A stretch of 64,000 nt of DNA from Candidatus Methylomirabilota bacterium (GCA_035315345.1 DATFYA010000016.1:1-64000), one strand, 5' to 3'. Counted from the first letter of the stretch, positions 33,802-42,879 are shown. Notes: generated by a model not told the origin, from the sequence alone. Made by a program: numbers and translations.

Positions 33802-34413
33802 TCACAGCGCGAGGATCGCACGCGCGATGGCGGAAAGATCGCCGTGCGGACAGTGCCGGACGTGACCGAGGTCCGGCGGGCGGTCGAGACCGACGTAGAA
33901 CGCGTGACCGGCCGCCTGGAGCAGCGAGGCGTCGCGAGGACTATCACCGACCGCGGTGACCTCGTGCCGGCCCACGCCCTCGGCGGCCATCAATCGCTCG
34001 AGCCACGGACCCTTGTCCTCGGGCCACAACGGGACGACCGTCCCGTCGGGCTCCAGACGCGTGGCTCCCCAGTGAGCGGCGCCGAAGCGGTTCGCGAACC
34101 ATTCGACGTGGAAATCCCACGCGAGCGAGACGATCGCGGTGCTCACGCCTCGACGGTGCAGGAGGACAAATGCCTGCTCGACGCCCGGAGCGAGGAGCGC
34201 GCCTGCCGAGGCACGGCCGAGCTCGGTGCGCGACAACCGTCGCCAGGGGGCGACGCGCTCGGCCATCACGGCGGCCGACACGCCGCGCATCGACAGGATC
34301 TCCATCTGTTGTTCCCATTCCGGATGGCCGAGGGCCGCGCCCATCACCGCCAGGGCATTCGGCCCGCGGATCAGCGTCCCATCGAGATCGAAGGCGACCA
34401 GCCGGATGGACAC
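33802..34413 (-). CDS. HAD-superfamily phosphatase (PSP-like)
   Basis: 203 residues from GTG 34413. Motif I is VAFDLDGTLI, motif II SLAWD, a lysine lies in EDKGPWLERL, and motif IV is VTAVGDSPRDASLL. The helical cap after motif I and the SLAWDFHVEWFANRF segment resemble phosphoserine-phosphatase-type members. Its substrate is unknown. It converges with the CFA methyltransferase gene and follows the DinB gene by 13 bases in a two-gene operon. Confidence 0.85.
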   Translation of the reverse strand: MSIRLVAFDLDGTLIRGPNALAVMGAALGHPEWEQQMEILSMRGVSAAVMAERVAPWRRLSRTELGRASAGALLAPGVEQAFVLLHRRGVSTAIVSLAWDFHVEWFANRFGAAHWGATRLEPDGTVVPLWPEDKGPWLERLMAAEGVGRHEVTAVGDSPRDASLLQAAGHAFYVGLDRPPDLGHVRHCPHGDLSAIARAILAL

Positions 34414-34426
34414 GCGCCCGCTTCGA

Positions 34427-34885
34427 CTAGCGCCGCGACAGCGCCCGGTCGATCTCGTCGAGGTGCTCGCGCCGGTGCTCGGCCCGGTGCACGTTGATTG
34501 GATTGCCGGCGGCCGCGTTCGCGGCGATCAGGGCCTCGGAGAGGCCGGCCACGCGCTGATCCGCGGCCTTCCCCGCCGCGACGGCGAGGCGGGCGGCCTC
34601 GCGCGGGGGCAGGGCCAGGCAGAGCGGCTTGCCCGCGTCGTTGACCCAGTCCACCGAGCTCTCGCCGAAGGCGGGCGGCGCGGTTCCGTGTCCGTCGGTG
34701 CCCCAGCCGTCCAGCAGCACCACGATACGGTAGTCCCAGAAGGCGAGATGGGCCAGCACGCCCGACACCGTCCAGCCCGCGTCCATCGGGCGCGCCAGGT
34801 CCTGATCGCTCAGCCGGGCCACCAGCGTCTCGAGCCGCGTGAGCTGTGCCTGGTTCTCCGTCACGTACGATCGGTCCGCCGCCAT
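34427..34885 (-). CDS. DinB-like/mycothiol-dependent maleylpyruvate isomerase fold protein
   Basis: 152 residues. A four-helix bundle is indicated: TENQAQLTRLETLVARLSDQ, WTVSGVLAHLAFWDYRIVVL with the first metal-type histidine, and a C-terminal helix INVHRAEHRREHLDEIDRAL. DinB-family proteins bind a metal with three histidines and act as thiol-dependent transferases or remain unassigned. ATG 34885 has GAGGAGG upstream. Confidence 0.82.
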   Translation of the reverse strand: MAADRSYVTENQAQLTRLETLVARLSDQDLARPMDAGWTVSGVLAHLAFWDYRIVVLLDGWGTDGHGTAPPAFGESSVDWVNDAGKPLCLALPPREAARLAVAAGKAADQRVAGLSEALIAANAAAGNPINVHRAEHRREHLDEIDRALSRR

Positions 34886-34996
34886 GGTTCGCCTCCTCGC
34901 GTCGATCGGGTTGACCCTCTGACCCCGGCGGGCCCGCGCCCGTGAAACGCGCGGCCGTTGCCGCCCCCGCCCGATTCATGTTACACACGCATCGCG

Positions 34997-36526
34997 ATGG
35001 ATGTCCTCGCCGCGCACGCCGCCCGGCACCCCGACAAGCCCGCGCTCATCGAAGGCGAGCGTGTCTGGAGCTGGGCCGAGCTCGTCTCCCGGCGGAACCG
35101 GCTCGGCCACGGGCTGGTCGGCCTCGGGCTGCCCACCGGCGGCCACGTCATCGTATACGCCGAGAACTCCCTCGAGCACTATCTGGCCAGCGCGGCCGCG
35201 CGGGCCGCCGGGCTGATCCCCGCCCCGATGAATCATCGGCTGGTGGCCGAGGAGGTCCTCTACATCCTCGATCATTCCGACGCGCTGGCGGTGCTGGTGA
35301 GCGACCGTTTCGTGCCGATGGTCGAGGCGGTGCGGAGCGAGGCGAAGAAGGTGCGGCAGTGGATTCTCCTCGGCGCGGAGCGCCGGCCGTGGGCCAGCCA
35401 CGTCGACGACCTGATCGCGTCGGGCCGGCCGGATCACGTCGAGCCGCCCGGCGGTCCGGGCTTCGGCGCGTCCATCATCTACACCGGGGGCACCACCGGC
35501 CGGCCGAAGGGCGCCCTCCGGCGCGGCGTGAACCCGCAAGATCTGATGGACACGCTGCGGGCGCTCGACCTGCTGGATCCCGGGCACGTCCACCTGGTGG
35601 CCGGGCCCATGTACCACTCGGCGCCCGGCGGGCTGGCCCTCTACGCGCACCTGGTCGGGGCCACCGTCGTCATCATGCCGAAGTTCGATCCCGAGCAGGC
35701 GCTCGCCCAGATCGCCCGCCATCGCTGCAGCAGCACCTTCATGGCGCCCACGCTGCTCAAGCGGATCGTCGAGCTGCCCAAGGAGATCCGGGCGCGCTAC
35801 GACGTCTCCTCGATGCGCGCCATCATCATGGCGGCGGCCCCGTGCCCGATGAGCGTCAAGGAGGCGGTGGTGGCCTGCTTCGGGCCCGCCCTCTACGAGT
35901 TCTACGGCTCGAGCGAGCTGGGGGTGAACACGATCCTCAAGCCCGAGGACGTGCTGCGCAAGCCGGGCTCGTGCGGCCGGGCCGCGCCGGGCAAGGAGAT
36001 CGCGCTGCTCGACGACGACGGCCGGCCGGTGCCGCCGGGCCAGCCCGGCGAGCTGTTCGTGCGCCGCGGCCCGGGGATCCTCGACGAGTACTACCGCGAT
36101 CCGGAGGCGACCGCGCGGATGCACCGTGGCGAGTGGTACAGCGTCGGCGACGTGGCCTACGTGGACGCCGACGGCTTCTACTACATCTGCGACCGCAAGC
36201 GCGACATGATCATCTCGGCGGGCGTCAACATCTATCCGGCCGAGATCGAGGACGTGCTGCATCGCCATCCCAAGGTCCTGGACGCCGCGGTCTTCGGCGT
36301 GCCCGACGAGGAATGGGGCGAGCGCGTGCACGCCGCGCTGCACGTGCGGCCCGACGAGACCCTCACCGCGGACGAGATCGCCGCGTTCTGCCGGCTGCAC
36401 ATGGCCGGCTACAAGGTGCCGCGCGAGGTGTCCTTCCACGAAGTGTTCCCGCGCGACGCGGCGGGCAAGCTGCTGAAGCGGCAGCTGCGCGAGCCCTACT
36501 GGGCCGGCCGCGTCTCGCGGGTGTGA
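34997..36526 (+). CDS. AMP-forming acyl-CoA synthetase
   Basis: 509 residues, ANL superfamily. P-loop SIIYTGGTTGRPKGALRRG, A5-type motif YEFYGSSELG, the adenine-contacting YSVGDVAYVDADGFYYICDR, the hinge DRKRDMIISAGVNIYPAEIE, and the A10 lysine in DAAGKLLKRQL. It activates a carboxylic or fatty acid to the acyl-CoA through an acyl-AMP. ATG 34997 is used; the frame continues upstream without better starts. It overlaps the nucleotide cyclase by GTGA, an unusual pairing of acid activation with second-messenger signalling. Confidence 0.93.
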   Translation: MDVLAAHAARHPDKPALIEGERVWSWAELVSRRNRLGHGLVGLGLPTGGHVIVYAENSLEHYLASAAARAAGLIPAPMNHRLVAEEVLYILDHSDALAVLVSDRFVPMVEAVRSEAKKVRQWILLGAERRPWASHVDDLIASGRPDHVEPPGGPGFGASIIYTGGTTGRPKGALRRGVNPQDLMDTLRALDLLDPGHVHLVAGPMYHSAPGGLALYAHLVGATVVIMPKFDPEQALAQIARHRCSSTFMAPTLLKRIVELPKEIRARYDVSSMRAIIMAAAPCPMSVKEAVVACFGPALYEFYGSSELGVNTILKPEDVLRKPGSCGRAAPGKEIALLDDDGRPVPPGQPGELFVRRGPGILDEYYRDPEATARMHRGEWYSVGDVAYVDADGFYYICDRKRDMIISAGVNIYPAEIEDVLHRHPKVLDAAVFGVPDEEWGERVHAALHVRPDETLTADEIAAFCRLHMAGYKVPREVSFHEVFPRDAAGKLLKRQLREPYWAGRVSRV

Positions 36527-38130
36527 CGGGCCCGGCCGTGCGGGTGCGCCTCACCGCGCGGATCACCGTCCTCATCATCCTGGTCCTGGTCATCGGCTTC
36601 GGCGTGTCCACCATCCTCACCATCCAGCGCGAGAGCGCGCTCCTGGTCGAGCAGAACAAGATGGCGGCGCGCCAGCTCATCGGCACCCTGGTGTCGAGCA
36701 TCGAGACCGCGATGCTCTCGGAGCGGCCGGACATCACCCGCGGCCTCATCGACGACCTGCGGGGCTCGAAGCTGGTGCAGGGGCTCGTGGTCTATCGCCG
36801 CAACGGCGTCGAGGCGTTCACCGACCTCGCCACCCTGCGCGAGGTCTCCAAGGAGGCCGAGCTGCCCCAGGGGGTGATGGCCTCGATCATGAAAATGAAG
36901 CGCGAGCCCGGCCGCACCATGGCCGGTCCGCTCTTCACCCGCGCGCTCGAGACCCTGCAGACCCAGGAGGCGCTCGAATCGCACGACGGGGCCACCGTCT
37001 TCACGGTCTACCAGCCCATCCCGAACCAGGAGCGCTGCCAGGGCTGCCACGGCTCCGACCACAAGGTGCGGGCGGTGATCCAGGCCGCCACCTCGATGGA
37101 GCCGGTCATGGCCGAGGTGCGCATGCAGCGCAACCGCCAGATCATGATCGGGCTCCTCACCATCGTGGCCGCGGCCGCGGTGCTCGCGGTGGCCATGCGC
37201 CAGGTGGTGGTGCGCCCGATCCACGAGCTGGCCACGGTGGCCCGGCGCATCGGCGAGGGCGACTTCGCGGTGCGGGCCCCGACCCGCTCGGGCGACGAGG
37301 TAGCCGAGCTGGGCCAGGCCTTGAACGACATGACCTCGCACCTGGCCAAGGCGCAGCAGGACCTGGCCTCCCGCAACACCGAGCTGGCCACCGCGCTGGA
37401 GAACCTGCAGGCCTCTCGCCAGCGGCTCGAGGTGCTGGAGCAGCTCAAGGGCGAGCTGTCCAAGTTCGTGCCGGACGCGGTGAAGGAGCTGCTCGAGCGC
37501 GACCCCACCGCCACCAGCCTCGAGAAGCGCAACGAGGAGGTCTCGGTGCTCTTCCTCGACATCGCAGGCTACACCCGGCTCAGCGAGCAGCTCGAGGCCA
37601 AGCGGCTGAACCAGCTCGTGCAGACCTACTTCTCGAGCTTCCTCGAGATCATCCGCCAGCACCACGGCGACGTGAACGAGACCGCGGGCGACGGGCTGAT
37701 GGTGATCTTCCAGCGGCAGCGGCGCGGGGAGCAGAGCGGCGACGAGGACCACGCGCTGAACGCCACCCGGGCCGCCTTCGCCATCCGCCAGAGGACCGCC
37801 GCGCTCAACGACGAGTACGCGGGGGTGTTCCCGGCCATCGCGCTGCACATGGGGATCAACACCGGCACCGCGCTGGTGGGCGCGACCAAGCTGAGCGGGG
37901 CCGGCTCCCAGCGCTGGACCTTCACCGCCACCGGGCCCACCACCAACCTGGCCGCGCGCTTCGCGGGAGCGGCGGAGGGCGGCGACATCGTGGTGGGCGC
38001 GGTGACCGCGGAGCGGATCGCGAGCCTGTTCGTCCTGGAGTCGCTCGGGGAGCGAACGTTCAAGAACGTCTCGCAGCCGCTCCCGGTATATCGGGTGATC
38101 CCGCCGGGCGTTTACAGCAAGGTCACCTAG
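36523..38130 (+). CDS. membrane class III nucleotide cyclase with c-type haem motif in its sensor domain
   Basis: 535 residues. Membrane helix 12-34, an extracytoplasmic domain to about 205, second helix 206-228, HAMP to about 280, coiled coil, and a class III cyclase domain 335-535. The sensor domain contains CQGCH (172-176), a covalent haem attachment site, preceded by YQPIPNQER. Metal-binding D346 (LFLDIAGYT) and D390 (ETAGDG) and transition-state N475 and R479 (TTNLAAR) are present. At the purine-selecting position there is E386, the residue found in guanylate cyclases, so cAMP cannot be assumed. Start GTG 36523 overlaps the ligase stop; GTG 36538 is an alternative. Redox, CO or NO sensing is inferred. 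Confidence 0.88.
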   Translation: MTGPAVRVRLTARITVLIILVLVIGFGVSTILTIQRESALLVEQNKMAARQLIGTLVSSIETAMLSERPDITRGLIDDLRGSKLVQGLVVYRRNGVEAFTDLATLREVSKEAELPQGVMASIMKMKREPGRTMAGPLFTRALETLQTQEALESHDGATVFTVYQPIPNQERCQGCHGSDHKVRAVIQAATSMEPVMAEVRMQRNRQIMIGLLTIVAAAAVLAVAMRQVVVRPIHELATVARRIGEGDFAVRAPTRSGDEVAELGQALNDMTSHLAKAQQDLASRNTELATALENLQASRQRLEVLEQLKGELSKFVPDAVKELLERDPTATSLEKRNEEVSVLFLDIAGYTRLSEQLEAKRLNQLVQTYFSSFLEIIRQHHGDVNETAGDGLMVIFQRQRRGEQSGDEDHALNATRAAFAIRQRTAALNDEYAGVFPAIALHMGINTGTALVGATKLSGAGSQRWTFTATGPTTNLAARFAGAAEGGDIVVGAVTAERIASLFVLESLGERTFKNVSQPLPVYRVIPPGVYSKVT

Positions 38131-38523
38131 CTACATCCCGGCCCCGCCGCCGCCCTTCCAGTCCAGCGCGGTCACCGACACGCGGTAGGACGCGCCGGCC
38201 GCCCTCACCGGTATCTCGAAGTACGCGCGATCCGTGATCTGCACCACGCCACGGATGAAGCCGTAGGTGTGGCCGACGACGGCCCCGGAGCCGTCGAGGC
38301 TCTCCACGTAGAGGACCACGTCACTGGCCGGCCGACCGTAGTCGTTGTAGACGTAGCCCAGGATGAGCGGCCGCCCGCCGCGTCCGGTGCCGACCTGCCA
38401 GTCGAGACGGATCCGCGAGTCGACCGTGGCGGTGGCGCTGAGCGCCGCCGCCGGGCCGGACGGCCCGAGCGTGGCCAGCGCCAGGATGGCCGCAAGCAGA
38501 ACCGAGCCTCTCGTCGTCTTCAT
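38131..38523 (-). CDS. secreted FxLYD-like beta-sandwich protein
   Basis: 130 residues. The signal peptide ends at PAAALSA. The mature part reads as an immunoglobulin-like domain: ILGYVYNDYGRPASDVVLYV, ESLDGSGAVVGHTYGFIRGV, ending in a glycine-rich tail KGGGGAGM. FxLYD-type domains are cell-surface or periplasmic and have no enzymatic function known to me. GGGAGGAG precedes ATG 38523. Its stop lies back to back with the cyclase stop (TAGCTA). It follows the MFS gene by 29 bases. Confidence 0.7.
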   Translation of the reverse strand: MKTTRGSVLLAAILALATLGPSGPAAALSATATVDSRIRLDWQVGTGRGGRPLILGYVYNDYGRPASDVVLYVESLDGSGAVVGHTYGFIRGVVQITDRAYFEIPVRAAGASYRVSVTALDWKGGGGAGM

Positions 38524-38552
38524 CGTCGTCTCCTCCCGCGACGCGCCGGCCA

Positions 38553-39770
38553 TCAGCGGCGGCCTCCGGCCATGAGGCTGGCCTCGGGCAGCGCCCGGAG
38601 CCGGGCCATGGCCAGCACGCCCAGGGCGGGACCGACCGCGAGCATCGCGAAGGCCCAGCGCCAGCCTACCAGACTCACCGCCGGCGGAATGGCCCAGATC
38701 GAGGCCATGGTGAGCGCGAAGCCGAGGCAGGTCTGCGTGGTGAGCGCGGTGCCCACGTAGGCGGCGGGCGCCAGCTCGGTCACCGCGGTCGAGAACTGGG
38801 CGGAGTCCGCGATGACGGTGACGCCCCAGACGATCGCGACGACCAGGGTGATCACGGGCGGCCCGCCGAAGGTGAAGCCGATGAGGACCGCGCAGAGCCC
38901 GGAGAAGGCCATCGCGGCGATGGTCAGCGTGGTCCGGCCCCAGCGGTCGGCGAGGGCGCCCCCCGCGTAGGCGCCGAGGCCGCCCGCCAGGCCGACACAC
39001 ACGAAGGTGGCCTCGCTGGCATTGAGACCCGCGTACCCACCGCCGCCGCGGGCCTCCACGCTCGCGGCCAGGAACGCGGCCAGCCACGTCCACATCGCGT
39101 ACAGCTCCCACATGTGGCCGAAGTAGCCGAGGCAGGCCAGGCGCGCGCCCCGCTCGCGCAGCACGGCCGTGGCCATGCGCACGTCGAAGCGGGCGGGCGG
39201 GAAGCGGTAGGGGCCCTCGGTCACGCGGGTGACGACCAGCGCGGCCAGGACGCCCAGCGCCGAGGCCGCGAGCAGGGTGTGCCGCCACGGCAGCTCGGTG
39301 AGGCCGCGGATGAGATGCGGCGTGGCCGAGCCGACGGTGAGCGCGGCGACCAGCAGCCCGATGGCGAGCCCGCGGCCCTCGCGGAACCACGTGGCCGCGA
39401 TCTTCATCGCGGGCGGATAGGTGCCGGCGAGGAACACGCCGGTGAGGAAGCGGAGCGCCAGGGCGGAGCCGAGGTGGTCGGCCCAGAGCGCCAGCGCCGC
39501 GTTCACCGCGGCGGCGGCCAGCGCGCCCCACCGCATGAGCGAGCGCGAGGGCAGCACGTCGGGCAGATTGGCGAGCGCGGCGAGCAGAGTCCCGACGATG
39601 AAGCCGGCCTGCACCGCGATGGTGAGCCCGGCGCGTCCGCCGTCGCCGAGCGCCCACTCACGCGACAGCGCGGGCAGGACCGCGGAGGCGCTGAACCAGA
39701 GCGACAGCGCCAGCATCTCGGCGAGAGAAAGCAGGACGAGGGCGCGCCAGCGCGCCGATCCGTCGGTCAT
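38553..39770 (-). CDS. major facilitator superfamily transporter
   Basis: 405 residues with twelve membrane helices. The loop 2-3 MFS motif appears as VLPSRSLMRWGALAAAAVNA, and its repeat between helices 8 and 9 as GGALADRWGRTTLTIAAMAF. LALSLWFSASAVLPALSREW at the N-terminus resembles nitrate/sialate-type or YbjJ-like porters, and substrate cannot be assigned. Its start is divergent from the fructose bisphosphatase gene. Confidence 0.9.
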   Translation of the reverse strand: MTDGSARWRALVLLSLAEMLALSLWFSASAVLPALSREWALGDGGRAGLTIAVQAGFIVGTLLAALANLPDVLPSRSLMRWGALAAAAVNAALALWADHLGSALALRFLTGVFLAGTYPPAMKIAATWFREGRGLAIGLLVAALTVGSATPHLIRGLTELPWRHTLLAASALGVLAALVVTRVTEGPYRFPPARFDVRMATAVLRERGARLACLGYFGHMWELYAMWTWLAAFLAASVEARGGGGYAGLNASEATFVCVGLAGGLGAYAGGALADRWGRTTLTIAAMAFSGLCAVLIGFTFGGPPVITLVVAIVWGVTVIADSAQFSTAVTELAPAAYVGTALTTQTCLGFALTMASIWAIPPAVSLVGWRWAFAMLAVGPALGVLAMARLRALPEASLMAGGRR

Positions 39771-39809
39771 GACTCGTGCATCTAATCACATGTCGGACGC
39801 CTCGGTCGG

Positions 39810-39838
39810 TTGACTGAGCAAGGTCGATCGTCTAGCAT
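39810..39838 (+). promoter_or_regulatory. sigma-70 promoter of the fbp-fba operon
   Basis: TTGACT (39810-39815), 17-base spacer, TAGCAT (39833-39838). The predicted start near 39845 gives a leader of about 45 bases with GAGAGG before ATG 39890. This is a conventional leadered promoter, in contrast to others in the window. Confidence 0.65.
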
Positions 39839-39889
39839 CCGATGAGGCGCTCGTGCATGGCGCCATCCGATCACCGACGAGAGGATTCC

Positions 39890-40894
39890 ATGGCCGATTC
39901 GCCGATGACGCTATCGGAACACCTCGCCGGCCAGTCCGCCTCGCTGCCCGCCTCGCACGCCCCAGGGGTCGCCACCGTCGTCGGCCGCATCGGGCGCGTG
40001 GCCGCGGTCATCGCGCAGGAGCTGGCGCACGCGGCCCTGCGTGACCGGCTCGGCTACGTCGGCGGGACCAACGTCACCGGCGACCAGGTCAAGAAGCTGG
40101 ACGTCTGGGGCCACGACGTCATGACGTCCGCGCTTCGCGAGACACGCGCCTGCGCGGCCCTGGTCTCCGAGGAATCGCCCGATCCGATCGAGATGAGCGA
40201 GGCGGGCGGGCCCAACGCCCTGGTGGTCTGCGCGGATCCCGTCGACGGCTCGTCCAACCTCGACGTCAATGGCGCGGTGGGGACGATCTTCTCGTTGCGG
40301 CCGTCCGGTGGGAAGACCCCGGCGGCGCCCGCCGCGCTCGGCCGCGGCTCCGAGCAGATCGCGGCGGGCTACGTCATGTACGGGCCTGCCACCACGCTGG
40401 TCTACACGGTGGGAACGGGGACCCACGGCTTCACGCTCAACCCGGAGACCGGCGAGTTCTTCCTCACCCATCCCGACATTCGCATTCCTCGGCGCGGCAA
40501 GATCTACGGGATCAACGAGGGCAACGTGCACACGTGGCATCCCGGTCAGCAGGCCTTCGTGGCGCACCTGAAGGGGAAGGACAAGGCGAGCGGCCGGCCC
40601 TACTCGCTGCGCTACTCGGGCGCGATGGTGGCCGACGTGCACCGCACGCTCCTGGACGGGGGGCTGTTCATGTACCCGGCCGACTGGAGCGATCCACAGA
40701 AGCCCAAGGCCAAGCTGCGCCTGCTCTACGAGGTCGCCCCGATGGGTATGATCGTCGAGCAGGCGGGCGGCGGCGCGACCACCGGACTCGAGCGCGTGCT
40801 CGACCTGGTCGCGGCGGACTATCACCAGCGATCGGCCGTCATCCTCGGCAGCCCCGAGGACGTCGCGATGGCCGAGGAGTTCTACCGTCGGTAA
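39890..40894 (+). CDS. fbp: class I fructose-1,6-bisphosphatase
   Basis: 334 residues, typical length. It hydrolyses fructose 1,6-bisphosphate in gluconeogenesis or the Calvin cycle. Metal ligands are seen in SEESP (E94, E95) and CADPVDGSSNLD (D116, D119). GYVMYGPATTLVYTVGTGTH and YSLRYSGAMVADVHRTLLDG are FBPase I signatures, as is LRLLYEVAPMGMIVEQAGG. ATG 39890 has GAGAGG upstream; ATG 39842 would place the start on the predicted transcription start. It is followed 27 bases later by the aldolase that makes its substrate. Confidence 0.95.
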   Translation: MADSPMTLSEHLAGQSASLPASHAPGVATVVGRIGRVAAVIAQELAHAALRDRLGYVGGTNVTGDQVKKLDVWGHDVMTSALRETRACAALVSEESPDPIEMSEAGGPNALVVCADPVDGSSNLDVNGAVGTIFSLRPSGGKTPAAPAALGRGSEQIAAGYVMYGPATTLVYTVGTGTHGFTLNPETGEFFLTHPDIRIPRRGKIYGINEGNVHTWHPGQQAFVAHLKGKDKASGRPYSLRYSGAMVADVHRTLLDGGLFMYPADWSDPQKPKAKLRLLYEVAPMGMIVEQAGGGATTGLERVLDLVAADYHQRSAVILGSPEDVAMAEEFYRR

Positions 40895-40921
40895 CCACCG
40901 ACCCAGGAAAGGACGGCTATC

Positions 40922-41848
40922 ATGGAATCGCGAGTGAAGGAGATCCTGAGCTGGTACGGCAGCGACAGCCCCGGCACCCGCACCAACATCGCCCGGCTCC
41001 TGAATCACGGCCGCCTGGCCGGCACCGGCAAGCTGGTGATCCTGCCGGTGGACCAGGGCTTCGAGCACGGCCCGGCCCGTAGCTTCGCGGTCAACCCGGC
41101 CGGCTACGACCCTTCGTATCATTTCCGCCTGGCCATCGACGCCGGCTGCAACGCCTACGCGGCGCCGCTCGGCTTCCTGGAGGCGGGCGCGGCCGAGTTC
41201 GCGGGCGAGGTGCCGCTGATCCTCAAGATGAACAACCACGACGTGCTCCACGACGAGAAGGATCCGCTCTCCGCGGTGACCGGCTCGGTCAAGGACGCGC
41301 TCCGGCTCGGCTGCGTGGCGGTGGGCTTCACGATCTACCCCGGCTCCTCGCAGGCCCAGATCATGTACCAGCAGTGCCGCGAGATGATCCAGGAGGCCAA
41401 GGCCAACGGTCTCGCCGCGGTGGTGTGGTCCTACCCGCGCGGCTCCGACGTGAGCAAGGCGGGGGAGACCGGCCTCGACGTCGTCGCCTACGCCGCGCAG
41501 ATCGCGGCCCAGCTGGGTGCCCACGTCATCAAGGTGAAGCCGCCCACCGAGCACATCGAGCAGGCCGAGGCCAAGAAGGCCTACGAGAAGGCCAGGGTCC
41601 CGATGGCCACGCTGAGCGAGCGGGTGCGTCACGTGGTGCAATCCTCCTTCGACGGACGGCGCATCGTGATCTTCTCGGGCGGCGCCACCAAGGAGAACGA
41701 CGAGGCGATCTTCGACGAGTGCCGCGGCATCCGGGACGGCGGCGGCTTCGGCTCGATCATCGGACGCAACTCGTTCCAGCGGCCGCGCGATCACGCGCTG
41801 CGGTTCCTGGACACCGTGATGAAGATCTACTCGGGCGAGAAGAAGTAG
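40922..41848 (+). CDS. class I fructose-bisphosphate aldolase, DhnA/FbaB type
   Basis: 308 residues. This archaeal-type aldolase forms a Schiff base through a lysine in AHVIKVKPP (K204 or K206). LVILPVDQGFEHGP with the conserved aspartate, PLILKMNNHD, GFTIYPGSSQ and IVIFSGGATKENDE match the family. It interconverts fructose 1,6-bisphosphate with dihydroxyacetone phosphate and glyceraldehyde 3-phosphate. Pairing with fbp indicates carbon flow toward hexose. Confidence 0.94.
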   Translation: MESRVKEILSWYGSDSPGTRTNIARLLNHGRLAGTGKLVILPVDQGFEHGPARSFAVNPAGYDPSYHFRLAIDAGCNAYAAPLGFLEAGAAEFAGEVPLILKMNNHDVLHDEKDPLSAVTGSVKDALRLGCVAVGFTIYPGSSQAQIMYQQCREMIQEAKANGLAAVVWSYPRGSDVSKAGETGLDVVAYAAQIAAQLGAHVIKVKPPTEHIEQAEAKKAYEKARVPMATLSERVRHVVQSSFDGRRIVIFSGGATKENDEAIFDECRGIRDGGGFGSIIGRNSFQRPRDHALRFLDTVMKIYSGEKK

Positions 41849-41865
41849 CCCCGGCCCGCTGCATC

Positions 41866-42822
41866 GTGCCCGCTCGCCCGGCGGTCCCGTCGGAGGCTCA
41901 GGTCCGCGAGTACCTGACGACGCTCTCCAACTGGGGCCGCTGGGGCCGCGAGGACGAGCTGGGCACGATCAACCTCATCACCCCCGCCAAGCGTCAGGCC
42001 GCGGCTCGCCTCGTGACCCACGGCGAGAGCGTGTCCTGCGCGCGTCCGATCAGCACCGAGATCACCGCCGACACCACCGTGCAGCCCCTGCGCTTCATGG
42101 TGGACTCGGGCGAAGGGCGCGACACCGTCTCGGCCGAGCGCGCCCTGCAGCGGCGCGGGGCGGCCGAGTTCATCGGCATGGTGTTCCACGGCTACACGAT
42201 CACCCACGTGGACGCGCCGGCGCACTACTTCTGGGACGGCAAGCTCTACAACGGCCGCTCCTGCAACACGGTGACCTCGCGAGAAGGGGCCACCGTGAGC
42301 TCGGTCGAGGTGCTGCGCGACGGCGTGGTGAGCCGCGGGGTGCTGCTCGACGTGGCGCGGGCCCGCGGCGTCCCGTGGCTCGAGGCGGGAGTCGGCGTCA
42401 TGCCCGAGGACCTCGAAGCCGCCGAGGAGGCCCAGGGCGTGCGGGTGGAGTCGGGCGACATCCTCCTGGTGCGCACCGGCTACTACGGGCGGCGGCTCGC
42501 GGAAGGGCCGGTGAATCCGCTCAAGGCCGGCAACCCGGCGCTCCACGCCGCCTGCTGCCCGTGGCTGCGCGACCGGGGCGTGGCCATGATCGGCACGGAC
42601 ACCCACAACGACGTGAACCCGTTGCCGTACCCGTCGATGGGCAACTCCTTCCACGTGGTCTGCCTGGTCGCGATGGGCCTCTGGCTCATCGACAACGCCA
42701 ATCTCGAGGACCTGGCCCGCGTGGCGGCCCGCCTGGGCCGCTGGGAGTTCCTGCTGACCGTCGCGCCCCTGCGTCTACACAACGTGACGGGCTCTCCGGT
42801 CAATCCCATCGCGGTCTTCTAG
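41866..42822 (+). CDS. cyclase-family metal hydrolase (kynurenine formamidase-like fold)
   Basis: 318 residues. The metal site is in GYTITHVDAPAHYFWDG (His-x-Asp-x-x-x-His), with GVLLDVARARG, ILLVRTGYYG and IGTDTHNDVNP as further family segments. Relatives hydrolyse N-formylkynurenine, isatin or cyclic amides. The start is GTG 41866 without a ribosome-binding site; it is 17 bases after the aldolase stop and may depend on translational read-in. Function within the fbp operon is not obvious. Confidence 0.82.
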   Translation: MPARPAVPSEAQVREYLTTLSNWGRWGREDELGTINLITPAKRQAAARLVTHGESVSCARPISTEITADTTVQPLRFMVDSGEGRDTVSAERALQRRGAAEFIGMVFHGYTITHVDAPAHYFWDGKLYNGRSCNTVTSREGATVSSVEVLRDGVVSRGVLLDVARARGVPWLEAGVGVMPEDLEAAEEAQGVRVESGDILLVRTGYYGRRLAEGPVNPLKAGNPALHAACCPWLRDRGVAMIGTDTHNDVNPLPYPSMGNSFHVVCLVAMGLWLIDNANLEDLARVAARLGRWEFLLTVAPLRLHNVTGSPVNPIAVF

Positions 42823-42879
42823 CGAACCGAGACGCAGCGCGGCAGCCGAATTCGCTCCCGGGCCAAAATCTCGCTGACT

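Noticed and set aside
34981-34996. TTACAC near the acyl-CoA ligase start as another leaderless -10
   Set aside because: The hexamer is a poor match and no -35 is found, so it was left out of the leaderless set.
34942-36522. Possible 1062-residue fusion in front of the nucleotide cyclase
   Set aside because: The frame before GTG 36523 lies within the acyl-CoA ligase gene and has no domain; a membrane helix and sensor domain start right after 36523.
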